A stretch of 49,300 bases of DNA from Thecamonas trahens ATCC 50062 (taxonomy: Eukaryota > Apusozoa > Apusomonadida > Apusomonadidae). The position numbers were made by a program, and so were the translations under genes. This document shows, piece by piece, positions 25,253 through 35,290 of this stretch. Numbering within the stretch: position 1 is the first letter of the stretch; every line of letters begins with the position of its first letter. The notes under the pieces were generated by a model that saw only the letters and a list, made by a program, of their open reading frames with translations, had not been told where the DNA came from and made no database searches. The DNA lies in NCBI RefSeq assembly GCF_000142905.1, contig NW_013657656.1, positions 117,369-166,668 of the forward strand, given 5' to 3'.

Positions 25253-26674
25253 ATGCGTCACCTCCTCCGCAAGCTGGCCTTCGCCTGTGGCAGCTTCCTC
25301 GGCCCGCTCTGCTGCAGGCTGGCCACGGCGGCAGTGGTCCTGGCCCTCGCCCTGGCCGCGGGGACTTACGTCCTTCAGCGCGGCCCGGCGCTGGTCTCGT
25401 ATGCATCGGTGGAGCTGGCCCCGCCGCGGAACTCGACCGAGGTCATGGCCAATCTGACTGCAGTTGATGAGGTGCTGGTCGGCTCAATGGCGGTGGCGCT
25501 CAACCACTCGACCGCACCGGTAGTTCTCGTCGATGGACACGCACACACCACGGCGTCGGACGGCCGCATGTCACTGCACCAGCTGGCGGCATGGGAGGCC
25601 TCGCAGGGCTTTGATGCCTTTTTCGTCACCGATCACAACGTCTACGGTCCGGAGGCTGCGGAGATGGCATCGCGCTCGAGCGGCGTATTGCCGCTGGCGG
25701 GGCAAGAGTACACCACCTGCCGGGCGCACCTCAACATCTACGGTGTGGCCAAGCGGTACGAGCCGATCTCGCCGTTTCCCACCAACGACGAACTGAAGGA
25801 GCTCATTACCGACGTCCACGCTGCCGGCGGCCTGGTCTCGGTCAACCATCTACCGTGGTCGGCGTGGTCGATGCCGCTGGCCTCGCTCCCGAGCCGTGCC
25901 CAGTGGCACGCCTGGGGCGCAGACATGTTCGAGGTCGTCAACTCGGGCATCTTTGACTGGGAGACCTTTATATTTGCCCGCCGCGCAGGCATGGGTGTCA
26001 TCGCCGGCACCGACGTTCACTCGCCGTACACTCGCGCTGCGTCGTGGACCGCCATCCGCCCGGCCAACCTCTCGGCGGCGGCCATTCTTGACGAGCTCCG
26101 CAGAGCGCGCACCAACATCCTGCTCGAGGCCGTCGCCTCGCCGCGCCACGGACTGTATCCGGTGGTTGCAGGCGAGTCATGGACGCGGGCCGGCATGGTC
26201 TGGTGGCTCTTCACCGCGCTCGGCGCCTTTGCCGAGAACTTCTACACCCTTGCCACCGGCCAGTACGACTTTGCCGGCGGCTTTTGCACGCCGACCGTCT
26301 TTCGCCTCCACACCACCCTCATCGGCTACGCCCTGCTGTGGATTGTGGGCCTTGCCGCCGCTCTTGAGCTTTGCTGCTGCGGCTGCGCCGCCGGGCGCTG
26401 CGCGAGGCCCTCGCCGCGCGAGCCGTATGCTCTCGCCTGCGGTGCGCCCGCCTCGTCGGCCCGCTGCCGCCTCGTTCCCCTGGCACTCTACACGTGCTCG
26501 TCTACCGCTGTAGCTCCTCGCCGACGCGCATCCACGTCGAGTGGAACGTATTCAGCCGCGAACTCGAGCTCGGGCTCGGGGGGCTCGGGCTCCTCGACGC
26601 TACACTCGTCGTCATCGCTCTCGGCGTCGGCCGACGCCGAGATGGGGCTCCTCTCGCGGAGCCGGCGGAGCTAG
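25253..26674 (+). CDS. Membrane-anchored PHP-domain metal-dependent phosphoesterase
   Basis: The 473-aa protein has an N-terminal hydrophobic segment (residues about 22-42) acting as a signal anchor. Potential N-glycosylation sites follow (NST 60, NLT 67, NHS 84). The PHP domain starts VDGHAHTTASDG (His96, His98). It continues with FFVTDHN (126-129), VSVNHLPW and GVIAGTDVHSPY, the expected metal ligands of the PHP fold. A second hydrophobic segment (TLIGYALLWIVGLAAALEL) is followed by a Cys-rich CCCGC patch, perhaps palmitoylated, and a Ser/Gly-rich cytosolic tail. PHP enzymes hydrolyse phosphoesters. This one probably faces the lumen or exterior, and its substrate is unknown. Start ATG 25253. 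The tail overlaps nothing, and the next stop is 62 bp away on the other strand. Confidence 0.82.
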   Translation: MRHLLRKLAFACGSFLGPLCCRLATAAVVLALALAAGTYVLQRGPALVSYASVELAPPRNSTEVMANLTAVDEVLVGSMAVALNHSTAPVVLVDGHAHTTASDGRMSLHQLAAWEASQGFDAFFVTDHNVYGPEAAEMASRSSGVLPLAGQEYTTCRAHLNIYGVAKRYEPISPFPTNDELKELITDVHAAGGLVSVNHLPWSAWSMPLASLPSRAQWHAWGADMFEVVNSGIFDWETFIFARRAGMGVIAGTDVHSPYTRAASWTAIRPANLSAAAILDELRRARTNILLEAVASPRHGLYPVVAGESWTRAGMVWWLFTALGAFAENFYTLATGQYDFAGGFCTPTVFRLHTTLIGYALLWIVGLAAALELCCCGCAAGRCARPSPREPYALACGAPASSARCRLVPLALYTCSSTAVAPRRRASTSSGTYSAANSSSGSGGSGSSTLHSSSSLSASADAEMGLLSRSRRS

Positions 26675-26736
26675 CCCAGTGAAAGACAAGTAGGTAGACA
26701 GGAACAGCGTTTGACGGAGCAAAGGGGAGAGGGGGT

Positions 26737-28153
26737 CTACTGGAGCGACGACTCGGGGAAAATGCCCTGCGAGACGTGGTAGGCGATCTGGGCGCGGACA
26801 AGCTCCTCGTTGATCTCGGGGACCTCGTAGGTGAAGCCGGTGCCCTCGATCTTGGAGCCGTCAATGCAGAGGTGGTTGTTGTACAGCAGCTCCTGGTCGA
26901 GGTACGGCGTGAGCGGAGTGTTCTCAATGCCGGCGGCCTTGCAGAGGTCAGACCACGGCTTGAGGTGCTTCTCGTTGACAGTCTCGGTGACACCCGAGAG
27001 GTTGACGCGAGCAAGATTACTCTTGATCTTGCCGGCAAACTTGGTGTCGATGCCAAAGATGGCCTCGAGAATCTCGTTGACCTTGCCCTGGTTGGTGTTC
27101 CCCTTGTCGGCGAGGTTGAAGACCTCGCCGGACTCGCCGTGCGAGGTGAGGTGCCAGAGCGCGCGGACAACGTCGTCGACATGCACCGTGTTGATCGCCA
27201 GATCCTTGGTCCACAGGAACTCCATCTTCTCGCCGAGCTGCTTGTACACCGCTCCGCAGATGATCCGCGGCGCAATGCCGGCCACGTCGCCGGGGCCGTA
27301 CACAATCGCCGGCCGGACCACAACGTAGTTGAGCCCGTCGATGCCGGCGAGCGCCTCCTCGGCCTGCACCTTGTGCGTGGCAATGTTGGTCCACGGCTTG
27401 AGCTTCTCGTCCTCAGACTTGGTCTTCTTGTTGCCGTCGTACACCTGAGCCGTCGAGACCTCCACGAACCGCTCGACGCCGTGCTTGGCCGCAGCCGTCG
27501 CCACCTTGGTCGTCAGCTGGGCAATCTTCTCAGCGTACACCGTCTCCGGCTGCGAGTACTTGGTCTCGCCAGCAAGGTTGATGACAAACCGGAACGGCGT
27601 CTCCACACCATCCGTGAACGCCTTCTCGATCGAAGCTGTTACCCCGTCCGCGCCCACAACCGGTGTGAGTCCAAGCGCTTGCAATTTTCTTGCCGCCGTC
27701 ACTCCACGGGGGAGCCAGCCGCGAGCGAAAAAATTCGCAGGTGGCGGCGACACGTCCCTGGCAAGCCCGACCGCCTTGCGGGGGATAGCCATGGGGGAGG
27801 GGAGGGGCAGTCAAGGGAGGGGTCAGGGGGGGGATAAACGGTATGTACAAGGGAGGGGGGGGGGAGGGGGGCAGGCAGGGGGGCGAGCGGGGCTAGCTGT
27901 GGCCGCAGGTGGCCAAAGTATGCGGAACAAGCAACCTACCGTCGTTGGTGAGGTTGGCCTGGCGGAACTCGACAATGGGAGAGGCAAAGGAGGCAGCGTG
28001 GGCCTCGTCCATGTACGCAGTCTGCGGGAGGACCTTGTCCGCCACGCGGATGTACGAGGCGAGGTCATTGACCACCAGGTGGTGGACAAAGTTGCGTCCG
28101 ATGAATCCGGTTCCGCCCAGAACGAGCACAGAAGGCTTGGCAGTGTCGGCCAT
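26737..28153 (-). CDS. NAD-dependent epimerase/dehydratase-like protein, atypical SDR (two exons)
   Basis: My model joins exon 1 (28153-27940) and exon 2 (27635-26737) and gives 370 aa. The 304-bp intron has GTAGGT..AACAG ends and a sense-strand C-rich tract. Exon 1 gives the Rossmann motif VLVLGGTGFIGRNFV, and the splice yields a smooth ANLTND-ASIEKAF. Exon 2 contains FVINLAGETKYSQ, VERFVEVSTAQVY, RPAIVYGPGD, NTVHVDDVVRAL and EVFNLAD, the order of extended SDRs. The usual catalytic Tyr of YxxxK is missing: the Lys of NIATHKVQAEE has Ile four residues before it. It may therefore bind NAD(P) without being an oxidoreductase. The substrate is unknown. Confidence 0.85.
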
Positions 28154-28699
28154 TGTGTTTCTTGTGAATGTCTCACGTGAGGTGCCGTCACCAATGGTGA
28201 AGCAAGCAAGCTCGGTCAACAGTCGGCCAGCCACGGCCACGGCGACCGACTCGGTCGAATGTCTAACGAACGAACGAACAAACGAAACGAAACGAAACGA
28301 GCGAACGAATCATCTGCCAGCTGCCAGCAACGATAACTGGTGGCAGCAATTAACGATAATCCGCTGGCAACGAAACCACCTGCGCCGCCACCGTCACACA
28401 CCGCACACACCATACACAACAGAGCACACCAACACCTCCGATCCCACCACACCACATCGCGGCTCGCCATTGCTTCGATTGCAGTCTCTTGCACCGCGCT
28501 ATCCCCTCTGATCCTTCCTCTTAATCCCACCCTCCTCCTCCTCACCCTTCCCTCTCCCCTCCCCCACACCCCCCCCATCCTCCGGCCACACCCTCTGCGA
28601 CCGCTGGGATCGGCCTCACCTCCCGTTGACCCCTTCGGCGCGGTGGCACCCCCGGCGAAAGAGACAGAAGGCGGCAGCACTAGACTCTGGGCAGACATT
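28154..28699. other. Divergent intergenic region
   Basis: This 546-bp stretch separates the epimerase-like gene from the ER coiled-coil gene. It contains a (CGAA)n/(CGAAA)n microsatellite at about 28265-28309 and a long pyrimidine-rich stretch (about 28500-28600) leading to the plus-strand start, as expected for a 5' UTR. No RNA gene or conserved frame is seen. Confidence 0.6.
28265..28309. repeat. (CGAA)n / (CGAAA)n microsatellite
   Basis: Tandem cgaa, caaa and cgaaa units run through this interval in the 5' flank of the minus-strand epimerase-like gene. Confidence 0.85.
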
Positions 28700-31051
28700 A
28701 TGGATTTTACTGACGTGACCCTGTGGGGCGGTGTGGTTGTGGCCGGCTCGGCTGTTGCTGCCTCCTTCCTCCTCCTCAAGCCCGACGAGCAGAGCCGTGG
28801 CCTGACGGCCGAGGAGATCGCGTCGGGTTCGCTCTCCCGGGGCCTCGCCGACGGGAAGGCGGGCAAGGGCAAGAAGGGCAAGGGCAAGAAGGGCAAGGGC
28901 AAGGCCGGCAAGAACTCGCACCAGGAGAAGAAGACCCAGAAGGCGGTGTCGACAAAGTCTGCTCCGGCCGCTGCAGCAGCTGCAAAGGCTGCCCCCGCCG
29001 ACAGCAACAAGGCCTCGTCCGCAAACAAATCGCAAAAAATCTCCTCCAGCGACGCCGATGCCGCCGACGCAAGGGCCCAGGCTACAAAGGCCGCAAAGGC
29101 GAAGGCCGTAAAGGCCGCAAAGGCTGCAAAGGCTGCAAAGGCCGCAAAGGCTGAAAAGGCTGAAAAGGCCGAGGCCAAGCAGCCGTCGGGCGACATCGAC
29201 CGGGATCTGATGCTACTCTCCAAGATCCAGGCCGCGACTGCTGTTCGGCCCAAGACCGGTGGCGGCGGCGGCAGCAAGAAGAACAAGGCCGCTCAGGCCA
29301 AGGCCAAGCCTGTGGTTCCGTCAGGTGCGGTCCAAGCCGTCACTCATATGCCCGAGCCGGAGCCGTCTCCGGCCAAGAAGGCCAAGGCCGCGGCCAAGGC
29401 TGCGGCCAAGACCGCGCCGGCCGCGGCTTCGCAGGAGGCTGCTGACCGTGCCTTTGCCGAGTCAGTTGCTCGCATGACCGACGCCGAGGAGTACGCCATG
29501 CTCAAGTCGCAGGTCGAGGAGGAGTCGTGGACCACCGCCGGCTCGTCGTCGCTCAGCAAGATGCGCAAGCGGGTCGCCCAGCTCGAGACCGAGCTCGCCG
29601 AGCGCGATGCCAACGTCTCCAAACTGACCAAGACGGTCAAGAAGCTCCGCGCCGAGGCCAACACCCATACCGCCGCCCTCCGCATCAGCGAGGAGGCGTC
29701 CGCCAAGACCATCGCTACCCTCGAGGCCGAGACCACCACGCTCCGTGCCTCGCTCAAGGACGCCCGCGAGGCCGCAAACCCGGGCGCGCTCGCCGAGCAG
29801 CTACTGGTCGAGCAGCAGCTCCGCTCTGAGCTCGCCGCCGCAAACTCGCAGCTTGAGCAGCTGCGCATGACCTTTGTCGACGCCCAGAAGGCCGCAGACG
29901 CCAAGGTCGCCTCGCTCCAGACCTCGGTCGACGAGAAGACCGCCCAGGTCGACCAGGCTTCCAAGCTCCTCACCATGCACAAGGAGATGCAAATGGAGTC
30001 GCGCAACAAGGTCGAGGAGCTCAAGGCCGCTGCCGCCGCCGCCCAGGACGAGCTGGCCAAGGTCAAGGCCGAGCTGGCCGAGTCGGCCGCTGCCCTCGAG
30101 GCTGCCCAGGCCGCCGCCGACGCCGCCGCCGCTGCCCCGGCCGCCGACCCGGCCGCCGACGAGGAGCTTGCCAAGGCCAAGTCGACCATCGCCAAGAAGG
30201 ACGACTACATCGACAACCTCGAGAACGAGATCGCTCAGCTCGAGGAGAAGCTCTCCGACCGCGACGACGCCGTCAAGGCCGCTCAGGCCGTTGCCGATGA
30301 CGCCAAGCGCCAGCTGGTCCTTGCCGAGAAGAACGCCAACGACCTCGCCTCCCGTGTCGAGGAGGCCACCAAGGCCAACGCCGAGTCGTACGCCACCATG
30401 TCTGAGCTCCAGGCCAAGCTCAAGGCTGCCGAGGCCGCCGCAGAGTCTGCCGCCGCTCCTCAGCCCGCTGCAGAGCCCGCCGCAGACAACGATGCCGACG
30501 CCGCCCGTGTCGCAGAGCTCGAGGAGGCCATCGCCGGCCTCACTGCCGAGCGCGACGCCGCCGTCGCAGACCTCGCCACCGTTGCCGCCGCCCGCGACGC
30601 CGCTGCCGCCGCAGAGGCCGACCTCGAGACCAAGCTCGCCGCCGCGGAGGCTGCTGCCACCGACGCTGCCGCCGCCGCCTCGGCCGACCTCGAGGCCGCC
30701 AACTCGCGCGTCGCCATCCTGGAGACTCAGCTCGCTGCTGCTTCGTCCGACGCCGACGCCACCGTCGCCGAGCTCAAGGCCCAGCTCGCCACCGCCAACG
30801 CCAGCATCGAGTCGCTCGAGGCCGCCGCTGCCGCCGCCCCGCCCTCGCTCGACGTCGGCGACGTCGACCAGGAAGGCATCGCCCTCGACGCAGAGTCGCG
30901 CGCAAAGCTCGTCAAGGCCGTTCGCTTTGCCGAGTCTACCATCGCAGAGCTCCGCATCCAGTACGCAAAGGCCCTGCTCGAGCAGCAGTCGGTCTTTGAC
31001 GCCGACAAGGCTGAGCTGGAGGCCAAGCTCGCCGCCGCCCAGTCGTCGTAA
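28700..31051 (+). CDS. ER-membrane coiled-coil protein, p180/RRBP1- or kinectin-like in architecture
   Basis: The 783-aa protein has an N-terminal transmembrane anchor (residues about 7-26, LWGGVVVAGSAVAASFLLL). A Lys/Gly run of repeated K-G-K units follows (about 54-73). A Lys/Ala stretch with repeated A-A-K units comes next (about 130-155), then a further basic/Pro-rich linker. From about 255 to the C-terminus it is a continuous coiled coil of heptads rich in Ala, Glu, Leu and Lys. This order (TM, basic repeats, long coiled coil) is that of p180 and kinectin on rough ER. It is an architectural analogy, and the Ala-rich coiled coil makes orthology hard to judge. ATG 28700 opens the TM segment directly. 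The convergent RAB3GAP2 stop is 37 bp away. Confidence 0.72.
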   Translation: MDFTDVTLWGGVVVAGSAVAASFLLLKPDEQSRGLTAEEIASGSLSRGLADGKAGKGKKGKGKKGKGKAGKNSHQEKKTQKAVSTKSAPAAAAAAKAAPADSNKASSANKSQKISSSDADAADARAQATKAAKAKAVKAAKAAKAAKAAKAEKAEKAEAKQPSGDIDRDLMLLSKIQAATAVRPKTGGGGGSKKNKAAQAKAKPVVPSGAVQAVTHMPEPEPSPAKKAKAAAKAAAKTAPAAASQEAADRAFAESVARMTDAEEYAMLKSQVEEESWTTAGSSSLSKMRKRVAQLETELAERDANVSKLTKTVKKLRAEANTHTAALRISEEASAKTIATLEAETTTLRASLKDAREAANPGALAEQLLVEQQLRSELAAANSQLEQLRMTFVDAQKAADAKVASLQTSVDEKTAQVDQASKLLTMHKEMQMESRNKVEELKAAAAAAQDELAKVKAELAESAAALEAAQAAADAAAAAPAADPAADEELAKAKSTIAKKDDYIDNLENEIAQLEEKLSDRDDAVKAAQAVADDAKRQLVLAEKNANDLASRVEEATKANAESYATMSELQAKLKAAEAAAESAAAPQPAAEPAADNDADAARVAELEEAIAGLTAERDAAVADLATVAAARDAAAAAEADLETKLAAAEAAATDAAAAASADLEAANSRVAILETQLAAASSDADATVAELKAQLATANASIESLEAAAAAAPPSLDVGDVDQEGIALDAESRAKLVKAVRFAESTIAELRIQYAKALLEQQSVFDADKAELEAKLAAAQSS

Positions 31052-31088
31052 ATCACACACCCCGCTCTGCTCCTCTCTCGCTAGCTCT

Positions 31089-34000
31089 TTACCGCGACAC
31101 AGCGTTCTGGAAACTCCGCAGCCGTTGCGCCGCCTCTAGCAGCGGCGCGATGTGCATCTCGTGCTCGCTGTTCACGCTCCCCGACGCGCCCGCCAGCAGA
31201 TGCGAGGCCGATTCGAGGAGCTCAATCGTCTGCCCCACAGGCTGTCGCGCCAGCGCCTCGCGACTCTTCGCAGAGCCCGGCGCCCACGGCTCGAGCTCCG
31301 CTACTGTCTCGGGCGAGATCGTGGTCAGCGCCTCCGCGTACCCTGCCCGCGAGCTCACTTTGAGCTGGGCCAGGATGGCCGCGAGCCGCTTTCGTGCCAC
31401 AGACACAAGCAGTGCCCCCATCGTCGTGCTGTCACGGACCTGCGCCACAACTTCAGCGCCGCGCACGTCATCGCCTTGCTCATACAGCCGCACCGCGTAC
31501 GCCCGCCGCACCGCGTCTAGCTCCAGCCCAAACGCGCCTGCAAGCTGCATGGCCACCTCAGTCGCCCGCACAACAGACCGCGACACAAACCACATCCGGT
31601 CCTTGTCCATCGGCCCGTAGCTTTTCCCGCGGCTCAGCTCCCAGCTGACTCCGGCGCTGCTAAGGCCTGCCGAGCCGCGGAGCGCCGTAAAGAACCTCTC
31701 TCCCTGCTCCGGAGCAAAGAGACTCAGCGGCTTGATGGCCGACATGCGCCCGTCAATCACAAGGTGCAGCACCTGGCTCAGCACCAGATGACAGCGAACA
31801 CACGCAGCAAGCGAGTCATCGTCTGCCGCGCCTGCTGCGGCAGCAACTCGCGCCCACGTCTCCACATGTGCCGCAGGCACATGCCTCTCGCTGGCAGCAC
31901 AACGGCCTCCGGTATCGGCCTCGAGCGCTTCCGTGAGGGTTGAGAACAGCTGGACGAGGCTCGAACCAAACAGCGGCACCGCCTCGGGTGCCATGCTCAG
32001 CGCCGCTGCTAGCACCCGCATCTTGGGTGCCTTGCCCGCGCCCTGGATCGTGTCAAGCATCGCCCGCGCCCGGTCGGCCATGCACTCGTCGTAGAGTGCA
32101 AGGAGGCCAAAGACTCGCTGGCGCGCAGAGCTGGCGCCCTCGCGCAAGTGCGCCAGCGCTTGCACCAACCACTCCATACGACCGGTTCCGGTCGACGCCA
32201 ACCACGCCCGGCCTAACGCCAGCGCACGGTACACCGGGAGCCACGAGGGTTGGAGCCCGAGCCCGGGCGTGTACGCCACCGTAGCAAGCACCGCCGTCAT
32301 GCTCGCCAGTCGCTCATCCTGAAACAGTGTAGTGTTGCCCGCCAGTCCGGCCCCGGATTCGTTTCCGCTCACTGCGTCGGCCACCATGTTGTCGAGCGAG
32401 CCTGCTACCTTACTCGACTGTGAGTACATGAGCATTCGCAGCGCGAGCAGCCCGTGGATGTTGGTGCTCTGCTCACCGCTCAGCGCAGAGAGGGAGAGCT
32501 CGCCGAGCGTGTCCTCCGCGCCGAGCGCATCCCAGAACTCTGACGCCGACGTTGCCGAGCGCGGTGGTTCCAGCGCAAGCATCGACCGCCACAGGTGCCA
32601 CACACACCGCAGCAGCTCGCGATCGCGGGCAATCGTCTCGCGTGCGCCCTCGCCCACATCGTCGCCCGCCGCCTCGCCGCCTTGGGCGTCGTCGCCCTCG
32701 TCTCGGGCCGACATCACCGCCTCCACAAGAACCAGCACATGTCCGAGCAGCTGGCACTCGTGAATGCGCCCGTGAAGAACAGCAAGAAACGCGGCACGCC
32801 GCGCCGGATCGCTCGCGTACGCGCCTGCCACTACATGCCACGCAGCCGTCATGACCGACCGGCCTACCGCCATTCGCAGCGGTAAACTGGTCCAGAACGT
32901 GACCAGCAGCACGCCAAAGGCTTCGGGCGCCAGCGACCGTGATGCGAGCTTGCTCACTGCCCTAGCTCCACCTGGCTGCGCCACCACCAGCCCAAACGTG
33001 AGCCAGGAGAGTGCCACCAGCTGCGCCCGGGAGCTTTCCTCGTGTGCGTCGGCGGTGAGTTCAAACACCGCCGGCACATCCTCAGACACTTCGTCGCGTG
33101 CAACAGGCCGCAGCAGCGCGAGCGCAGCATCAAGCATAGCGTCCGGATCGTGGAGCTCGAGCTCGAGCGACGCCGAGGCAATCGAAGGCGGCCACTCGGG
33201 CGTGTCAACCGCCAGCGGCTCCGCGTGACGGCTGGCCAGCGAGACCGGCGGTGGCGGCAGCGTGTCGACCGCGGCGGCGGCAAAGGCCACCAGACCGTCG
33301 CAAAGCGGGACCTGCCCGTGGGCCTCCCGCCGTTCTGGAGTCCAGAACTCGTCGTACATGGCCGCTGCCCGCGACGAGTGCGGGAGCACGAACTTGGACC
33401 TCGCAGCAAGCAAGGCATCAGTGGGCGCGAGCGAAAAGAACGCCGGCGACGTGCGCGCCTCTGCTCCCCACAACCGGAGCCAAGCATCGAAAAAGGCAAG
33501 CATATGCGACCGGCCTACTAACCGCCTGAAGAGCGGCTGGCTCACATAGGCTGCTGCCGTCTCTGCATCGCGGGCGCCGTCTGCCCGGAGACCATCCGCA
33601 CGCAGGTTGCCCAGCAGCGTGGCGAGGAGCTTGATCTGGACACCCGGAGGGAGCGCATGGAGCATGGCGTCGACAATGCGGTCAACGTACGCCGGCGTAT
33701 TGACATGCTGCAACAGCTGCACGAGTTCGTGCTTGGTCGCCTCGAGCGACGGGTGCGGGAGCCGGCCGAGATCCGGCCGGGTCCGTGGCCCAGCAAGAGC
33801 CGAAAGAAAGGCCGAGACGTAGTGTTTCTCCTTTCGGGTTGATGCCACGACTTCCGACTCTTCCGAGAGCGCGAGGCAGACCTCATCGCGCTTGCCAGAC
33901 GGGTCAATGAGCCAGAGTGGGGCCGGCGCGAATGGCGCCGACGGTGCCTGAACCAGCACGCCGTTGGAGGCCACCTTGCGGGCGACAAGCCGCTCGCCGT

Positions 34001-35240
34001 GACGCATCCGCCAAATCTCGAGCAGGCCACGCTTCGGTGCGTAGATGACAAGCGCAAGAACCCGCGAGCTCTCGGGCTGTAGCCAACCAAGTTGCGCATC
34101 GCGATAGCCCTTCCATATCCGAACAATGGTCAGGTTTGAGGTATCAAGCAGAAGAACTCGGCCAAAACCATCAGCGAGAGCCGCAATGGCCCCGCGCGGC
34201 GCAGGCACGATCAGACACACCCGTCGCTCGGCATCGGCAATGTATGCGAGCTGCGGCAGCTTGGCCGGCTTGGCGCGCGCGGCGTCGGCAGCTGTGCTTG
34301 AGCGCACGCCGGGACGCGCCAGCGGTGCCACAGCACTCGGGCCGGGCTCTGCGCCGCCAGGCACTACGTTGCGCGAGAACCACGACTTGGCCATCGAAAA
34401 GATGGCGGTGGTAACCTTGGACGCCACATCAGACGCGTAGGCAATAGTCTCGGAGAGCATCGAGGCGCGGGCGTCGAGCTCGTAGGCTGCAATCATCGGG
34501 CCGGAGCCAACGGCAACAAGCCGCGTCGTCCACGGCAGGCCAAACCTGTTCCCGGCAGCAGCGCCAGCGTGGCGGGCCGAGTCCAGAAGCGGTGGGAACC
34601 GGCCGCACATGGCCAGGTCGGCGACCTCGACATGCTTGCCAAACTTGAGCCATTGGTCGTACATCGACTGGAATGGCGGAGAGCCGTGTGGGAGGCCGAG
34701 CCAGTGAGTCAACGCGTCGTGCATCGAGGCCCGGAGGACGACAAAGCCGGTACGCCGGGCATGGAGCACGAGAAAGGCAAGCTCGTCGCCAGCCTTTTCG
34801 GAACCTCCGGGTGCGTCGCCGGCAGGCGGAAGCGATCCAAAGCCGGTCGGGACAACGCAGATCTTGACCACAGGCGATGCGGCGTCCTTGTGCGGCGGAA
34901 TCGAGAGCGCTAGGACCCACGGCGAGAGCGCATTGTTCGGCTCTGGAACGAGGACGTGGACGGCACCGGCAGCGTCGCCGAGCAGGGCAACTAACTGCAG
35001 GGCCGGAAAGGCTGGGAGTCTAAGGAAGGCCAGAGCAGTGGGCACACTCTCCAAGTCTGGTGTCCATGAGACCGGGCATGTGGCGCCCATGTCTGATGTC
35101 GTGAGGGTGAGGGTGATGGCGTCGGCAGCAGGGTCGTGGGTCGCCGAGAGGCACAGGCTCCCGTCGGGCGCCGCCGCCACCAGCGCCCCGTCGGTCCCTC
35201 CGTGGGCCACCGGGGGCAGCGGAATGAGCTCCAGAGCCAT
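31089..35240 (-). CDS. RAB3GAP2: Rab3 GTPase-activating protein non-catalytic subunit
   Basis: This is a single 1383-aa frame, close to the length of human RAB3GAP2. The N-terminal half is a beta-propeller with the family hallmark GFGRVLLLDTSNLTIVRIWKGYRDAQLGW, followed by LVIYAPKRGLLEIWRMRHGERL. Earlier elements include GFVVLRASMHDALTHWLG and YDQWLKFGKHVEVADLAM. The rest is alpha-helical and repetitive, as in the family's C-terminal domain. The protein pairs with RAB3GAP1 to act on Rab3 and Rab18, supporting ER organisation and secretion. The start ATG at 35240 begins MALELIPLPP. No frameshift is visible in over 4 kb. The catalytic partner is not in this window. Confidence 0.9.
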   Translation of the reverse strand: MALELIPLPPVAHGGTDGALVAAAPDGSLCLSATHDPAADAITLTLTTSDMGATCPVSWTPDLESVPTALAFLRLPAFPALQLVALLGDAAGAVHVLVPEPNNALSPWVLALSIPPHKDAASPVVKICVVPTGFGSLPPAGDAPGGSEKAGDELAFLVLHARRTGFVVLRASMHDALTHWLGLPHGSPPFQSMYDQWLKFGKHVEVADLAMCGRFPPLLDSARHAGAAAGNRFGLPWTTRLVAVGSGPMIAAYELDARASMLSETIAYASDVASKVTTAIFSMAKSWFSRNVVPGGAEPGPSAVAPLARPGVRSSTAADAARAKPAKLPQLAYIADAERRVCLIVPAPRGAIAALADGFGRVLLLDTSNLTIVRIWKGYRDAQLGWLQPESSRVLALVIYAPKRGLLEIWRMRHGERLVARKVASNGVLVQAPSAPFAPAPLWLIDPSGKRDEVCLALSEESEVVASTRKEKHYVSAFLSALAGPRTRPDLGRLPHPSLEATKHELVQLLQHVNTPAYVDRIVDAMLHALPPGVQIKLLATLLGNLRADGLRADGARDAETAAAYVSQPLFRRLVGRSHMLAFFDAWLRLWGAEARTSPAFFSLAPTDALLAARSKFVLPHSSRAAAMYDEFWTPERREAHGQVPLCDGLVAFAAAAVDTLPPPPVSLASRHAEPLAVDTPEWPPSIASASLELELHDPDAMLDAALALLRPVARDEVSEDVPAVFELTADAHEESSRAQLVALSWLTFGLVVAQPGGARAVSKLASRSLAPEAFGVLLVTFWTSLPLRMAVGRSVMTAAWHVVAGAYASDPARRAAFLAVLHGRIHECQLLGHVLVLVEAVMSARDEGDDAQGGEAAGDDVGEGARETIARDRELLRCVWHLWRSMLALEPPRSATSASEFWDALGAEDTLGELSLSALSGEQSTNIHGLLALRMLMYSQSSKVAGSLDNMVADAVSGNESGAGLAGNTTLFQDERLASMTAVLATVAYTPGLGLQPSWLPVYRALALGRAWLASTGTGRMEWLVQALAHLREGASSARQRVFGLLALYDECMADRARAMLDTIQGAGKAPKMRVLAAALSMAPEAVPLFGSSLVQLFSTLTEALEADTGGRCAASERHVPAAHVETWARVAAAAGAADDDSLAACVRCHLVLSQVLHLVIDGRMSAIKPLSLFAPEQGERFFTALRGSAGLSSAGVSWELSRGKSYGPMDKDRMWFVSRSVVRATEVAMQLAGAFGLELDAVRRAYAVRLYEQGDDVRGAEVVAQVRDSTTMGALLVSVARKRLAAILAQLKVSSRAGYAEALTTISPETVAELEPWAPGSAKSREALARQPVGQTIELLESASHLLAGASGSVNSEHEMHIAPLLEAAQRLRSFQNAVSR

Positions 35241-35290
35241 GGGCGGAGGGATAGAGGTGTGTGGGTGGGGGGGGGGGAGTTGTATTGGCT

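Noticed and set aside
27640-27792. A start at 27792 (MAIPRKAVGL...) for the epimerase-like protein
   Set aside because: It lacks the Rossmann N-terminus and reads through intron sequence. Splicing from 27940 to 27635 restores a complete domain.
29801-31060. A 419-codon antisense frame opposite the ER coiled-coil gene
   Set aside because: Its Leu/Gly/Val-rich composition is the mirror of GC-rich Ala/Glu/Lys codons. It is a bias-driven shadow with no domain.
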